Origin: Patiria pectinifera
Lineage: Eukaryota; Echinodermata; Asteroidea; Valvatida; Asterinidae
DNA: 64,000 bases
Direction of reading: 5' to 3'
Assembly: GCA_029964075.1 (NCBI GenBank)
Contig: CM057147.1
Span: 24,015,513 to 24,079,512, forward strand
A program made the position numbers and the translations under genes. Below, piece after piece: positions 36,420 to 47,389 of the stretch. The notes below the pieces were generated by a model, which made no database searches, was not told where the DNA came from, and worked only from the letters and a program-made list of their open reading frames with translations. Position 1 is the first letter of the stretch. Every line of letters begins with the position of its first letter.

Positions 36420-37902
36420 GTTTGGCTACCGAATTAACAGCGCCAATGAATGCTTCAAACACATGGATTATCAACTATGCGTGGAAGAATTTGTCTCAAT
36501 CAGTTTGAGCAGCAGATTGCTTTGTGGTCCCATTTTCATTAAACCTTCTGTACCTAAGACGGCCAGAACTGTAGGCGTTATTCAAAAAGTTGGTTGCCTA
36601 AATGGGCGTGAAAGTGAACAACAGGGTGTCCAAATTGGTGAAGTTGTAGGTCATGTAAAAGAGAAACCAACGGGGGTGTCCAAAATAGCCTTTGGCTAAA
36701 CCAATGAAAATTGATGTGTTATTTAACCAAAGCATTTTTGTTAAATTCTTCAGATAGTAGAACTGCTGTCTCATGTGACTGAAAACAACTGTTGTAAAAA
36801 GTGATGAGTGGAGGGGGGAACTTATGCTTGACGGCTGGCTTCCTTCCATGGTGATTTTTGGTCCTTTGATCAATATCAGTCTATGTCCTACTTAGGTTTG
36901 GATATTGAAGGCTCAGCACTGATTCTGCAGGCAGAGATGAAGCATAAAGGCGAAGTTTTGAGAATTCCATACACACAGAGCTCCTTTACAGTAGCTGTTG
37001 CATGAGTCTTGCAGAAAGGCACCCTCAGTGGTTTATTTAAGGAGATGATCAGCATCACATAATGTGTACTATCCTCAAAAAATATATAGAAAGACACCCA
37101 TTAGAATTGGTGTTATTTAAAATTACATTCTTGGAAATTAAACCGCTAAAGGTACCCGGGCATTTCGATTAGTCTGTGAGTTACATTTTCATAAGCATTT
37201 TTAGTACGCACATTTGGACATTTGCTTTGTTAAACTGTACACTAGGTCTTGGCATTCAGAGACTAATAAATATAAATCCCTGTATATTTTGTATTGACCA
37301 CATGTAATAAAAAAAAGGGAAAATAAACACAATGTGCCACTGTAAACTCGTATCCATTTTGTTTAGACTTTTATTATGTTGGGGTCATTTGGTTTTAGTT
37401 GTGCAGATTATTAATTCAGATATCCTCAATATTTTTTGTATAATTATACGTTCCAATCTTCCTGGAGCCGGTTCCGAGTCGGAATCGGCTCTCTGAAAAT
37501 TCAATGAAAAACATAAGCTCTAGAAATTACATGTAAACATTAACTGTGTCACCTTGTGAGGCCGTCATGGAGTACCAAAAGTGGACAACCCATTTTTCTC
37601 AAAAATCTGCCAGAACAAAAACAGAAGTAGTGTATACTGCGTATTTGACCTCGTTTTTAGGAGGATCATGATCCTCATCGAGGATCATATTGGTAACCTC
37701 GACGAGGAAACGGGGTGTGTCTGAGGCGTAGTGACGTCATGGATCGATGGACAAATAGATCATAAGGTGGGGATTAGCGCTGATGAGTATTATTACTCGA
37801 AGATAATATATAGTACAACAAAAGGGGACAGAAGGCGAACGACGATGGAGACAACGCGCGCTTAAGTGAATATATATCTCCGCCCAAAGCTCTTCTGAAT
37901 CA
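36420..37902 (+). other. RFC2 3' UTR and downstream spacer
   Basis: The 3' UTR probably extends to the AATAAA signals at 37307 or 37322. From about 37340 to 37900 I see only AT-rich sequence with a small hairpin (GAGGATCATGATCCTC) at 37660-37675. Confidence 0.5.
37322..37327 (+). promoter_or_regulatory. Candidate RFC2 polyadenylation signal
   Basis: AATAAA about 900 bp after the RFC2 stop, with a second AATAAA 15 bp upstream. Chosen because it is the first cluster of signals followed by a T/G-rich stretch (GTTTAGACTTTTATTATGTTGG). Confidence 0.45.
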
Positions 37903-38082
37903 GCAAGAAAAGAGCAAATGAGCAAGAAAAGAGCAATAAATGAGCAAGTGAGCAAGAAAAAAAACCAATGAATGAGCAAATGAGCAAGAAATGAACAAGA
38001 AATGAGCAAGAAAAGAGCAAGAAAAGAGCAAGAAAAGAGCAAGAAAAGAGCAAGAAATGAGCAAGAGCAAACCATGAGGAAA
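37903..38082. repeat. AGCAAGAAAAG minisatellite
   Basis: Tandem 11-12 bp units, AGCAAGAAAAG/AGCAAGAAATG with occasional AGCAAATG, run for about 180 bp. The long minus-strand frame rich in Phe, Ser, Leu and Cys is an artefact of the repeat. Confidence 0.85.
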
Positions 38083-38111
38083 TCATGAGCAGCATCGAAG
38101 ACTAACCGTCA

Positions 38112-38374
38112 AAGACGTTTTTTGCGTCGGCAAAATTAATTTTTTTTTTTTTCAATGTAAAATGAAAAACATAAAACAGTATAAGCTCCATCGTAACCCC
38201 ATCTAAAACACGTTAAAAGTGTGCAGCAGCAGGATTCCAGTCAAACCAGTGAGTATGGCGGTTCTGAGACATCATTTTACATTGAAAAAAAAAAAAACCC
38301 TTTTTTTAATTTTGCCGACGCGCATGTCCACGGCGACACGCGCGCATACCAGAAACCGGAGCTTTTTTTTGGCC
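38112..38374. mobile_element. Left-truncated Harbinger-like MITE, CTCCGGTTTCTGGTATG subfamily
   Basis: The right end CATACCAGAAACCGGAG...TTTTGGCC|TAA is intact. The left end is missing and the sequence begins within the body (GCGTCGGCAAAATT). Other copies are at 45682-46041 and 48029-48363. Confidence 0.65.
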
Positions 38375-38489
38375 TAACGACCTGATATGTATTGACATGC
38401 AGATTTATGCAAGTCGTGCGCCAGCTAGACTTGGCCAAGTCTCGGTTGCGCTCGGTCTGTATCTTAATGTGCGCAGAGTGCATACGGTC

Positions 38490-38940
38490 CAACCTCGTCC
38501 CCAGTGCTTACTTTATGTCCAACCTCGTTTCCAATAGTAAGCCCTGGAAAGGAAACTTTCTTCCTGTATCCTGATTTGATGCCGCAATTTGCTAATAATG
38601 GATTTATATCGTGTAGTTGGTGTTTTTATTTTCAACGTGCATTACGTCTTTTCACGATTATTGTAATTATAACGTCCACGCCTTCCCAATAATACTCCTT
38701 TTCTTTCCAGTTTGCTCATATAAATATGAAAGGTGATACTGCATATTGGCGGGCCAGATTGTAACATTTTAACTTCCCAACAAACAAAAAACCCCGCTAA
38801 TGTCACGCACATGCAGGCACCAGACTATTCCTCATTTGCATACGTGTTCAAAAATCTTGCACATGCAAATGATCCAATACCAGGGTGGGAGAGCAGGTTG
38901 TGGTGGGCGCGTACTGCTCGACACCCTGGGGACGAGGTTG
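38490..38940. mobile_element. MULE-like non-autonomous element, copy A
   Basis: It starts CAACCTCGTCCCCAGTG and ends CCTGGGGACGAGGTTG (15-bp inverted ends). It is flanked by the 9-bp direct repeat CATACGGTC at 38481-38489 and 38941-38949. A 9-bp duplication is typical of Mutator-like elements. No transposase. About 451 bp. Confidence 0.75.
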
Positions 38941-39199
38941 CATACGGTCTTTATAAGAGACCAGTGATACGCGTGCTAAAGTGTACCTTGTCATGCTTCT
39001 GGAAAGACGTCTAGACGTAAACTAAGTGATTTTTTGCGTTTTTTTTAAGAAACCGACTTGAGCCCAATACCTATTGGTTTTGTAAGATTTTACTGTTTTT
39101 ATTCTTCTCAGCATATTCTCAGGAAATCCTTCTCCAGAACTGTTTGGAGAAATGGAAACATATATGAACTTCATTTGTCAATACATGAATGCCTAATCC

Positions 39200-40140
39200 A
39201 CCGCAGATGTTTTTTTTTGCAATTACGTAATCATGACGTCATCATGGGTCACGTGACGTCACTCGAAAGTTTAATAAATTTAATCTTTGAAATTCCATAT
39301 AAAATCAACCGTGAGAGATCGGAACCTGAAATTTGCGGGAATCGACATGGTAATACATGATCTTCATGTTATGGTGTGCGCGTAAAATCACGTGACCCTT
39401 CCTTCCGGTCGAAAACGGAAGTGCCTGATAATTTAAAAGTGGAAAAAGATATGAACTTGCTTTTAACGATTTAAGTGTCTGCCTGGATTGACCTTTCAAA
39501 AAAAGTAATGGGTGACGCCATGAAGTGTTGGAGCGCCCTCTAGCGGCAGGTTAAAAAACGTCAAAAACTTGAACTTAATGCAGAAAGGACCCGTGCGCGA
39601 AAAAAAGTGGATGACGTCATCAGACCGGAAGTTATAAAGAAAAAACCTTTAAACCTTAAACAATTGCTAAAAAAATCAGCCGTGAGAGATATAATCAAGA
39701 TGTGACTATATCTAGCAGAGTAAATATAGCTCTGGAGGTTTCTGGCGATGACGTCACAATGACGTCATCAAGTGTCATATTACAATCAAATAAATATTTC
39801 CATATTTAATCTTTGAAAATCAATATAAAATCAACTGCTACAGATTTGATTTTGTTTTGTATGGCAATCGATAAAATATCGCAGGGTCTTCATTTTTGGT
39901 TTTAAATGCAAAATCACGTGACCCTTCCTTCCGGTCAAAACCGGAAGTGCTTTATTAATTGAAATTGGCAGAAGATGCGAACTTGGTTTCAACGATTCGA
40001 GTGTCTGCCTAGGCAGTACTGTACAAACATTTTACAGGTGACGTCATCAAATGTTAGAGCGCCCTCTGGCGGCATGTTAAAAAGTCAAACATGGATTAAA
40101 ACATGCATATTTTGAGTTGATGTGCGTGGCAAAGTTTGCG
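39200..40140. repeat. Tandem TGACGTCA / CTTCCGG repeat units (Helitron-related)
   Basis: Two related units of about 520 bp follow each other, each with ATGACGTCATCA, CACGTGACCCTTCCTTCCGGTC...CGGAAGTGC and TTGGAGCGCCCTCTAGCGGC or close forms. The same words occur in the Helitron-like elements at 55199-59061, so the family is probably the same. Boundaries are uncertain. Confidence 0.5.
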
Positions 40141-40493
40141 GTAATCCATGGCCCAACACCGTGTGGTTGTTCCTACAACCCTCTAGTTGATAATTGCTTT
40201 TTGATATCGAGAAAGCGGGGGTCATGGATTTTGGATCATGAAAAGAGCTGCAAGCGACATCTCGTTTCGTGGCGGATAATATTGTAAACAGCTAGCAGAG
40301 TCGCTCGTCCAGAACTTCAGAGCTTTGTGCGAGATCTGTTTGTAGGAGAAGTCACGGTTTTGTGATTCGGCAGATCGTCTGTAAATCATCAGAAAGCCAC
40401 AAAAAAATGTTGTGTTGCCTTCAGCCGAACAACCCACAATCTTGAAAAGCCGGCTCCTGTTTCTTCCCAGTCACTAAAAACAAAAAACTAAAA

Positions 40494-40550
40494 CTAGAGG
40501 TCAAGGCGTTTTTTGCAGTAACAAACGCAGAGTGGCATGGTCGGGCTGAC
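40494..40550 (-). mobile_element. Helitron-like 3' terminus
   Basis: On the minus strand a hairpin-forming CTGCGTTTGTTACTGC... stretch is followed by ACCTCTAG and then T, like the 3' ends at 56578, 57693 and 59061. Only the end region is recognisable here. Confidence 0.45.
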
Positions 40551-40821
40551 AACTACTTCTTTAGACACAGCCCAGTTAAGTTGCTAATAATTTTATGTCA
40601 GAACAAAGGATCACGAACAGCTCAGGGGCATATTCACAATTAAACAGGCGGTTCTTCTGTGTTAACCGCAATAAACCGTACGGTACCGCGCGGTAAATAG
40701 AGGTTTTTTGGGGTTGGACGGGGTCACTGCATACCAACAATGCATTCTCCTCCGGTGCGGTGTCAACTTCAGCTCTGCAGCTCCACCCAGGTTATTGCGA
40801 ACAAAAGAAGCAGGTTAATTG

Positions 40822-41333
40822 CAACCTCGTCCCCAGTGCTTACTTTATTTCCAACACGGTTTCCAATAGTAAACCCTGGATATGAAACTTTCTTCCTGTA
40901 TCCTGATTCGATACCGCAATTGGCTAGTAACGGATTTTATCGTGTACTTGGTGTTGTTATTCACAACGTGCAGTACGTGTTTTCGCGATCATTCGTCCAC
41001 GCTTTCTCGAAAATATTAGTTTCCTTTCCAATTTATTAATATTAATATGAAATGTGATACTGCATATTGTTTCGTTAAGATCGTAACAGTTTAATTGAAT
41101 AAAAATCGTGTTTTCGCAACTCACGCCCTGCTCGCGCTGCTACGAATTGACTCTGTTTTTACCCCAGACACCGCATACAAAAACAAACGCTAATGTAACG
41201 CACATGCAAACACCAGACTATTCCTCATTTGCATGCGTGTTCAAAAATCTTGCACATGCAAATGATCCAATACCAGGGTGAGAGAGCAGGTAGTGATGGG
41301 CGCGTACTGCTCGACACCCTGGGTACGAGGTTG
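40822..41333. mobile_element. MULE-like non-autonomous element, copy B
   Basis: Same family as 38490-38940: starts CAACCTCGTCCCCAG, ends CCTGGGTACGAGGTTG. It is flanked by the 9-bp direct repeat GGTTAATTG at 40813-40821 and 41334-41342. About 512 bp, with an additional internal stretch that copy A lacks. Confidence 0.78.
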
Positions 41334-42072
41334 GGTTAATTGGGACACTTTGGTGCGCAAAAGACTTCGTCAATAGTCGACCCTGTATAATTAGGGGATT
41401 GCAGGATTAGTGGTCACGCTTGTGGGGTTTTATGACGTTAAATATATATTAACTAGCCCCATATTTGCAACTACATAGAGATAAGAGTTGAATTATATTT
41501 GGAATTGAATGGTTTTATTCATATTCTGTTGCAGCCATACGCCGAATTGCAGGAATGTTTATGATAAAACATTAACATTTACATAAAGATTATTCCGTTG
41601 AAACCAATTAATATAGCACTACAAAACAGATGAGAAAGAAAAATCTAAAAAGATAAAAGCCGAAGAGATATTACAACTACTGTATTATCCTTAAATTTGC
41701 TTTGAAGCGATCAAAACACACTTAGGTTATGAAATTGTAAAACGGTAAGAATGTCTTCAATTCCTTAATATATATATATTATCCCAAAGCGTGTCTCTTT
41801 CACCAACAGGTGCCTCTTTTAAAAGTAAACGTATTCAGTTACTTATCTTATTTGCAAACATTTCTATTTCTTTCGAAATGCACAAATATATTGACTTTAC
41901 ATTTACGAACACATTTGTCAGCTGTTCGCGTGAGATCCGGGCCATTTATACACCGACAGCAAAACATAAAGTTTCAATTCTTTGTGTACCTGTTATGTTT
42001 ATGTATGTATATATACATATATATAGTACCTAAAATAATATGAAAAAAAAATGAGCTGATGGTTCCAAAAGT
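41334..42072. other. AT-rich spacer
   Basis: No exon or clear repeat apart from short (TA)n tracts near 41770 and 42005. Confidence 0.45.
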
Positions 42073-42372
42073 CTAGAAATGAAATACGAAATAAGTGCCT
42101 CTTTTGTCTTCCTTTGATGAGAACATGTAATGTGGGCAGTGTGGGCATTTCCCGAGTTCCTTTGGGTGACGGTATTTTGTCCTCCCCGCCCTTGTCATCT
42201 GGCGAAGCCGCCAACTCAAGGTACGTTTGGAAGTGTCCAGCGTGTGTTGGTGATTTTCAGGAACGAACATGGTGCCGCGATTCTTGCGAATTTCAGCCAT
42301 AGCTTTGACTGCCCGGACAGGGTGAGATGCACAAAATAAACAGTTGGGTTTCTCGCATTTCGTTAGGGACAA
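42073..42372 (-). CDS. Unrecognised Cys-rich coding fragment
   Basis: A minus-strand frame of about 100 codons has protein-like composition: KCEKPNCLFCASHP near the start and CPHCPHYMF near the end. These are two CxxxxCxxC / CxxC clusters that could bind zinc. GC content is higher than in the flanks. No splice partners are obvious and the frame is embedded in repeat-rich DNA, so it may be a fragment of a transposon-encoded protein. I do not recognise the family. Confidence 0.35.
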   Translation of the reverse strand: MSLTKCEKPNCLFCASHPVRAVKAMAEIRKNRGTMFVPENHQHTLDTSKRTLSWRLRQMTRAGRTKYRHPKELGKCPHCPHYMFSSKEDKRGTYFVFHF

Positions 42373-42399
42373 TTCTCTTGGACGTCTGGTTGTACGTGT

Positions 42400-42600
42400 T
42401 TATCTTTTCAAACCGTGGACGAAAAATACCAGAGAACAAAAGAGAACAACATGGTCCACGATTTCCATACGTCCGCGATTGGGGTCGTGTACAAAACCAA
42501 TGGGGGTCTTCCTAAAAAGTTAAGAGTACAAACAAAAGAGGGACAATAGGACGTCCACGATCGACGGTGAACACACGTTAATGTGCATGCTCGACCGCAA
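42400..42600. repeat. Repeat with GTGTACAAAACCAATG and GTCCACGATT words
   Basis: The words GGTCCACGATTTCC, GTCGTGTACAAAACCAATG and AGAGTACAAACAAAAG recur in the same order several times at 50230-50660. A dispersed repeat family of unknown class. Confidence 0.5.
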
Positions 42601-42735
42601 AGAGCATTTCGTTGTACAGTTCAGTATGGCGAGCCAAAGTAACATTTATATAGCATTAGCAAAGTCATTAAAACAATTAAGTGCTATCGACGATGTCTGT
42701 TATGTATTAAAATATATTTTTAAATGAGTTAAACA

Positions 42736-42832
42736 GATCTCTAAAAGTTTTAGAGATATCTTTAAATCATTTAAAGATATCTCTAAATGTTTTAGAGATA
42801 TCTCTAATCATTTCGAGATACATGTATCTTTA
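42736..42832. repeat. Array of AGAGATATCTCT palindromes
   Basis: Four to five close copies of TTTAGAGATATCTTTAAA / AAAGATATCTCTAAA-type palindromes follow each other, with the last one drifting (CGAGATACATGTATCTTT). The stretch is internally self-complementary at several registers. Confidence 0.75.
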
Positions 42833-44129
42833 AATCGTGTTTTAATTTGCGCAGCATTGAGCTATTGTTACAATGTTGGTAACACGGGCTTCAGTAAATA
42901 CAATTATTTTATTGACGACCTCGAGGATGACTTTAAAAAGATGGCAACACCACTCACTTCAAATGCAATAACACCGGCGATTTTGTCGTGCATTCGATAT
43001 GGCAACATGATTGACTTGTGTTTGCAAAGCATTGTATTTAGTGGTTCAACGGAGCCGTATAAACAGCATTGCGTTCACACGTTTGGCGCTTTTTTTTTTT
43101 GCATCTGTCCTCGAGCACGAGACCCCCCCCCCCCCGGTGCCGCTTTCCGTTTCGGTTACGGTAGTTTTATTTTCTGCAAACTTATAAACGTGTAAAGCAT
43201 TACATTTTGCAGGCCATTTACTCAAGAGCAAATGGTTTTTAGTAAGAGCCTTTAATTAATTTTTATTCATACGGCTGTGGCAGTCTGCGACAAATTGTAC
43301 GGTCCCCCATGACGGACCACAGAGAATAATGATAATGAGATGGGAGTAATGCAAATGCCAGTTTTTATTCATACGAACTACCGTATGGTATTATTTGTAC
43401 TTTTTCGAAATGAACATTAATAAATGCAGTAATTTATGTGCAGAATTATGTGCTTTTACATTGTCAAGGTAGCCCCAGCCCAACCTCGATATATGACAAG
43501 TAAATATTTGAAATCCGAAGCATTTACTCCCTTTTATTCATAAGAAACGAAGAAAACGATTTTGCTCACACGATATAAAATGAAGATCCTGGATTATTCT
43601 ATCAATTCTTGCAAACGTCAAGTTCAGGTCTCTCACGGCTAAGTTTACAGTGATTTTCAAAGAATAAAATCTATTAATCCTTAACGTGACATCACGTGAC
43701 CCATGATGACGTCATGATGACGTCACTCTATGCCTATGCTGACTTTGAATGATGTATGACAAAGATTCATGCAAAAAGTGGCGTTGAGAAAAGACGTGTA
43801 CAAAGTCTACGGGGTTTAGGCGACAAAAAGAAAGAAAAACCAGCACAAAAAGAAAGGCTTTTCCGCAACTATGCGGAAAAGCCGAAAAGACGAGATGTAT
43901 GTTTGTTGACAAACATGGCTGGTTCGCTATTGTGTTTTTATGGCATGTTATACTGTAGACTAACGGGAGATAATAGATGTGAAGTCGAAAGTTGCAAAAT
44001 TACGAGGACAAATGGTTCAAAAACATATGCGTAAAAATGCAGATTGGATTGAATGTCTATTAATTCTTATCTGATGACGTCATCATGACATAACTGATAT
44101 TGTGATCGATATCATATTCAGGTTTAGAC
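42833..44129. other. Repeat-flanked spacer with C run and short hairpin
   Basis: A C run (12 C) lies near 43124. A perfect 28-bp hairpin GGCTTTTCCGCAACTATGCGG... occupies 43856-43883. TGACGTCA words occur at 43706-43728 and 44074. No exon was recognised; the frame at 43756-44034 is not protein-like. Confidence 0.4.
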
Positions 44130-45027
44130 CCCCGTCACACTTATTCGGAATCAGCAGGAATCAAGCAGAACCAGCCGGAATGAAGAATTTTCAAAATTCG
44201 TGCCACATTCGGGAGGGAATTTCAAATAAACCAAGCTTTGTAAGAATGCCGTTCGAATACCTAGAATGCGCTTCAAACCCGCCTCGAATGATTCTTGCAC
44301 ATTCCGGGTGTATTAGCTCTCGAATGCAGCTCGAATGTAGTTGGAACACAGTAGAAATATTAAGAATGATGTTAGAATGCAGTCAGAATATTTAGAATGC
44401 ACTCTGATTGCTGCCCGAATACCGCTCGAAGTTTGGTTGGAAGGTGCATGCCTCGAATGCTGTACGAATTCACCTCGAATGCAGTCAGAACGCTCCCGGA
44501 ATGGCCACTGAATATGGTTGGAACGTCCAAGAATTCAAACAGAATGCAGCTCGAAATAGGTTCCGGCAGCAATAGGTTTCGAGATGCATTCGAGGTGCAT
44601 TCCGGCTCATTCGAGGCACATTCGGGACATTTTGGCAGGATTTGAAGTGGCTTGGCCTTTCGATTCTCCCTCGAATCAACCTCGACCCCATCACTACCTG
44701 CTTTCTCACCCTGGTATTGGACAGAGTTGCTGACTCGAGTCATGTGACTTGGACTCGAGTCGGACTCGAGTCGCTATTTTAGTGACTTGTGACTTGACTT
44801 GAAAATACCGACTTTGACTTGTGACTTGACTTGGACTTGCAAAAAATGACTTGTGACTTGACTTGGGATTGCAAAAAATGACTTGTTACCAACCCAATTC
44901 AGACGCTACTCGAGCGACCCAATACACTTTAATTAAGCTATTATACTTTTTCATTCCAGAAAATAGACCTCAGTGACTGAATCCAGTAAAATGAATAGTT
45001 CCCACTAGTTTCAAAAGTTTTCAATAA

Positions 45028-45173
45028 GGCCCCCAAAAAAGTCTCCGGTTTCTGGTATGGAGCTTTCCCAAAAGTCATCTTTCATTGGAAAAAAAACTTT
45101 TTCATTTTGCCGACGCGCATGGCAACGGCGACGCGCGCGCATACCAGAAACCGGAGACTTTTTTTTTTTGGCC
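45028..45173. mobile_element. Short Harbinger-like MITE inside hAT copy 1
   Basis: GGCCCCCAAAAAAGTCTCCGGTTTCTGGTATGG and CATACCAGAAACCGGAGAC...TTGGCC are its ends. At 146 bp it looks like an internal deletion of the 360-bp form at 45682-46041. Flanks are TAA and TTA. Confidence 0.7.
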
Positions 45174-45217
45174 TTAGGATGCAGCCTCATACAAGCAACC
45201 TGTCGGCTGGCTCTTTA

Positions 45218-45303
45218 GGCCGAATAAAAAAAAACCATGTTTCTGGTCCGGGTGTTTGAAAAAAAAAGGAGGAAGCGGGGCTTTTTATTTTTTTGTCATG
45301 TTT
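45218..45303. mobile_element. Truncated GGCC MITE (GGTCCGGGTGTTTG subfamily)
   Basis: It begins TTA|GGCCGAATAAAAAAAACCATG and continues GAGGAAGCGGGGC before losing similarity. The complete relative is 63572-63935, and the 35 bp immediately to the left are shared by both copies. Confidence 0.6.
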
Positions 45304-45681
45304 TATTATGCAACTCAAAATTAATTATAATATACACGACTACATGTAATTGTCGCACAGATTTTTCATATTATTCAGGGAATTATTGTAATTAAGGGAA
45401 TTATTGTTGTTAATGTATTTTTTCTCTGTTGGACGGTTTTTAATCAAATTTGGTAAACTACTTTTAATTGGATAGTTGTATTTTTGGGAGACGTATGTTT
45501 TTACCAATTAATCTGAATAAATAAAGTATTATTCCATCCTGTATGCTCATTGTCTCTGTCCCTTTGCCAGATTCATGCTATTGTGTCTCATGCAGTGCAC
45601 ATCACTGGAGTTCGTTTCATTCCCTTTAACGCGTTTCTATCATTCCGTTCCCCCTGTGAGCGTCCTCCGTTTGTCTTGTAA

Positions 45682-46041
45682 GGCCAAAAAAGTCTCTGGG
45701 TTCTGGTATGGAGCTTGCCCAAAAAGTGGTGCGGCGACGCGGCTTTTTTTTACCTGATTTGTTTGTTTCCAATGTCGGCTGATGACTGCAAATGGTGCCC
45801 GACTAAACTTAGTGCAAATATATGGGAGTCCAGAGAGGCCACATAAAGCTTATTCTCGACCATAACCCAATCTAAAAACACGTTAAAATTGTGCGGCAGC
45901 ATGATTCCAGTCAAACCAGTGAGTTTGGCGGTTTTGAGACATCATCTTTCATTGAAAAAAAAACCAACTTTTTCATTTTGCCGACGCGCATGGCTACGGC
46001 GACGCGCGCGCATACCAGAAACCGGAGACTTTTTTTTGGCC
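45682..46041. mobile_element. Full-length Harbinger-like MITE, CTCCGGTTTCTGGTATG subfamily
   Basis: GGCCAAAAAAGTCTCTGGGTTCTGGTATGG at the left, CATACCAGAAACCGGAGAC...GGCC at the right, TAA on both sides. Contains GTGCGGCGACGCGGC and GCCGACGCGCATGG. 360 bp, inside hAT copy 1. Confidence 0.8.
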
Positions 46042-47389
46042 TAAGACTGTCACAACAGACTACAGTTTTTAATGACCAAATGTCTCTTGCTTAATGTATT
46101 GGCTGAACAAACTTTGAAAGGAACCTTTTATGAAAAGAAAGCAGGCCTTTGTCGAATGCATGTAAAATACCGGATAGCCTTACCCATTGGTAGGCGTTTA
46201 GTATACATGCAAATTGAACAATAAAGTGTTAGTATACTACATGTAATCGAGTAAGTGAAGTCTTTTTTATGTCATCTCAACATTTATTTCTACAATGTAA
46301 AGTAAATTTATTAAAGTATACAAAGGGCTAATATCCGACAGATATGTGATAAACTACAAGAATAGTAATTGCAACACATTGAAAAGGGGAAATTAAGGAG
46401 GCATGTTAAAATAACTCTTAAGTTGACGCCAGGTTAATTCTTTTAGCTTATTACAGCTGGACAAAATCATGTACAACTTGACGTGTTCTTGGACAAAGAT
46501 ACTTGGGACTTGACTTGTGACTGGACCTAATGACTTGTGACTTGACTTGGACCAGCAACCAATGACTTGTGACTTGACTTGGACTTGCAAAAACTGACTT
46601 GCTGCCACTTCTGGTATTGGATCATTTGCATGTGCAAGATTTTTGAACACGTATGGAAATGAGGAATAGTCTGGTGCCTGCATGTGCGTAAGATTATCGT
46701 TCGTATTTGTATGCGGTGTCTTGGGTAAAAACAGAGTCAATTCGTCGCAGCGCGACAGCGTGAGTTACGAAAACGCGATTTATTTAATTCAACTGTTACG
46801 ATTTTATCGAGACAACATGCACTATCACATTTCATATTAATATGAACAAATTGGAAAAGGAAAGGAATGTTTTTGAGAAGGCGTGGACGAATGATCTTGA
46901 AAACACGTACTGCACGTTGTGAATAACAACACGAAGTACACGTTAAAAACCCATTACTAGCCAATTGCGATATCGAATCAGGATACAGGAAGAAAGTTTA
47001 CTATCCAGGGTTTACTATTTGAAACACGGTTGGAAATAAAGTAAGCACTGGGGACGAGGTTGCCCTCGAATGCGATCAGAATGTTTCGAATGTTGTTTGA
47101 ATGCCGTAAGAATATTTAGCATGCAGTCAGAGTGCAGTTAGAATACACTTCGAATGCCGTTCGATATATCTCCACTTCGAATGCACCTCAAAAGTTTTGA
47201 GCATGAGCAAAACATTCGGGCCGGCCACAAGAATGGGCCCGAATATTTGAAATGCACTCAGAATGCAGTCAGAAGTTTTAGAATGCACTTCGAACATCCA
47301 TGAATATACAAAGAATTTTCATTCCGACGGCATTCCGGCTCATATTCCAGTTCTTGTAATACCGGCTTTCAAAATATGTACTTTTACGA

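Larger units (their letters stand above)
44722..46613. mobile_element. hAT-like non-autonomous element, copy 1
   Basis: It starts CAGAGTTGCTGACTCGAGTC, ends GACTTGCTGCCACTTCTG and is flanked by the 8-bp direct repeat GTATTGGA (44714-44721, 46614-46621). CAG...CTG ends plus an 8-bp duplication are the hAT pattern. Both ends are packed with GACTTGTGACTTGACTTGG words, probably subterminal transposase-binding repeats. No transposase frame. It carries three Harbinger-like MITE sequences. Confidence 0.8.
44677..47062. mobile_element. MULE-like element, copy C, split by a hAT insertion
   Basis: Same family as copies A and B, in reverse orientation. The left part 44677-44721 reads CAACCTCG...CCCATCACTACCTGC...CCCTGGTATTGGA; the right part resumes at 46614 and ends GGGGACGAGGTTG at 47062. 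The 9-bp direct repeat CCCTCGAAT flanks it (44668-44676 and 47063-47071). The interruption is the hAT element 44722-46613. Confidence 0.8.
44130..47345. repeat. GAATGC-motif degenerate repeat, interrupted by a transposon nest
   Basis: 44130-44676 and 47063-47345 consist of loosely iterated GAATGC/TCGAATG words. They are the two halves of one repeat, because the sequence CCCTCGAAT at the break is duplicated on both sides of the intervening MULE-like element. Origin unknown; it starts near CCCCCGTCACAC, a word common at transposon ends. Confidence 0.6.

Noticed and set aside
37737-38095. Minus-strand frames rich in Phe/Ser/Leu/Cys
   Set aside because: They arise from the AGCAAGAAAAG minisatellite.
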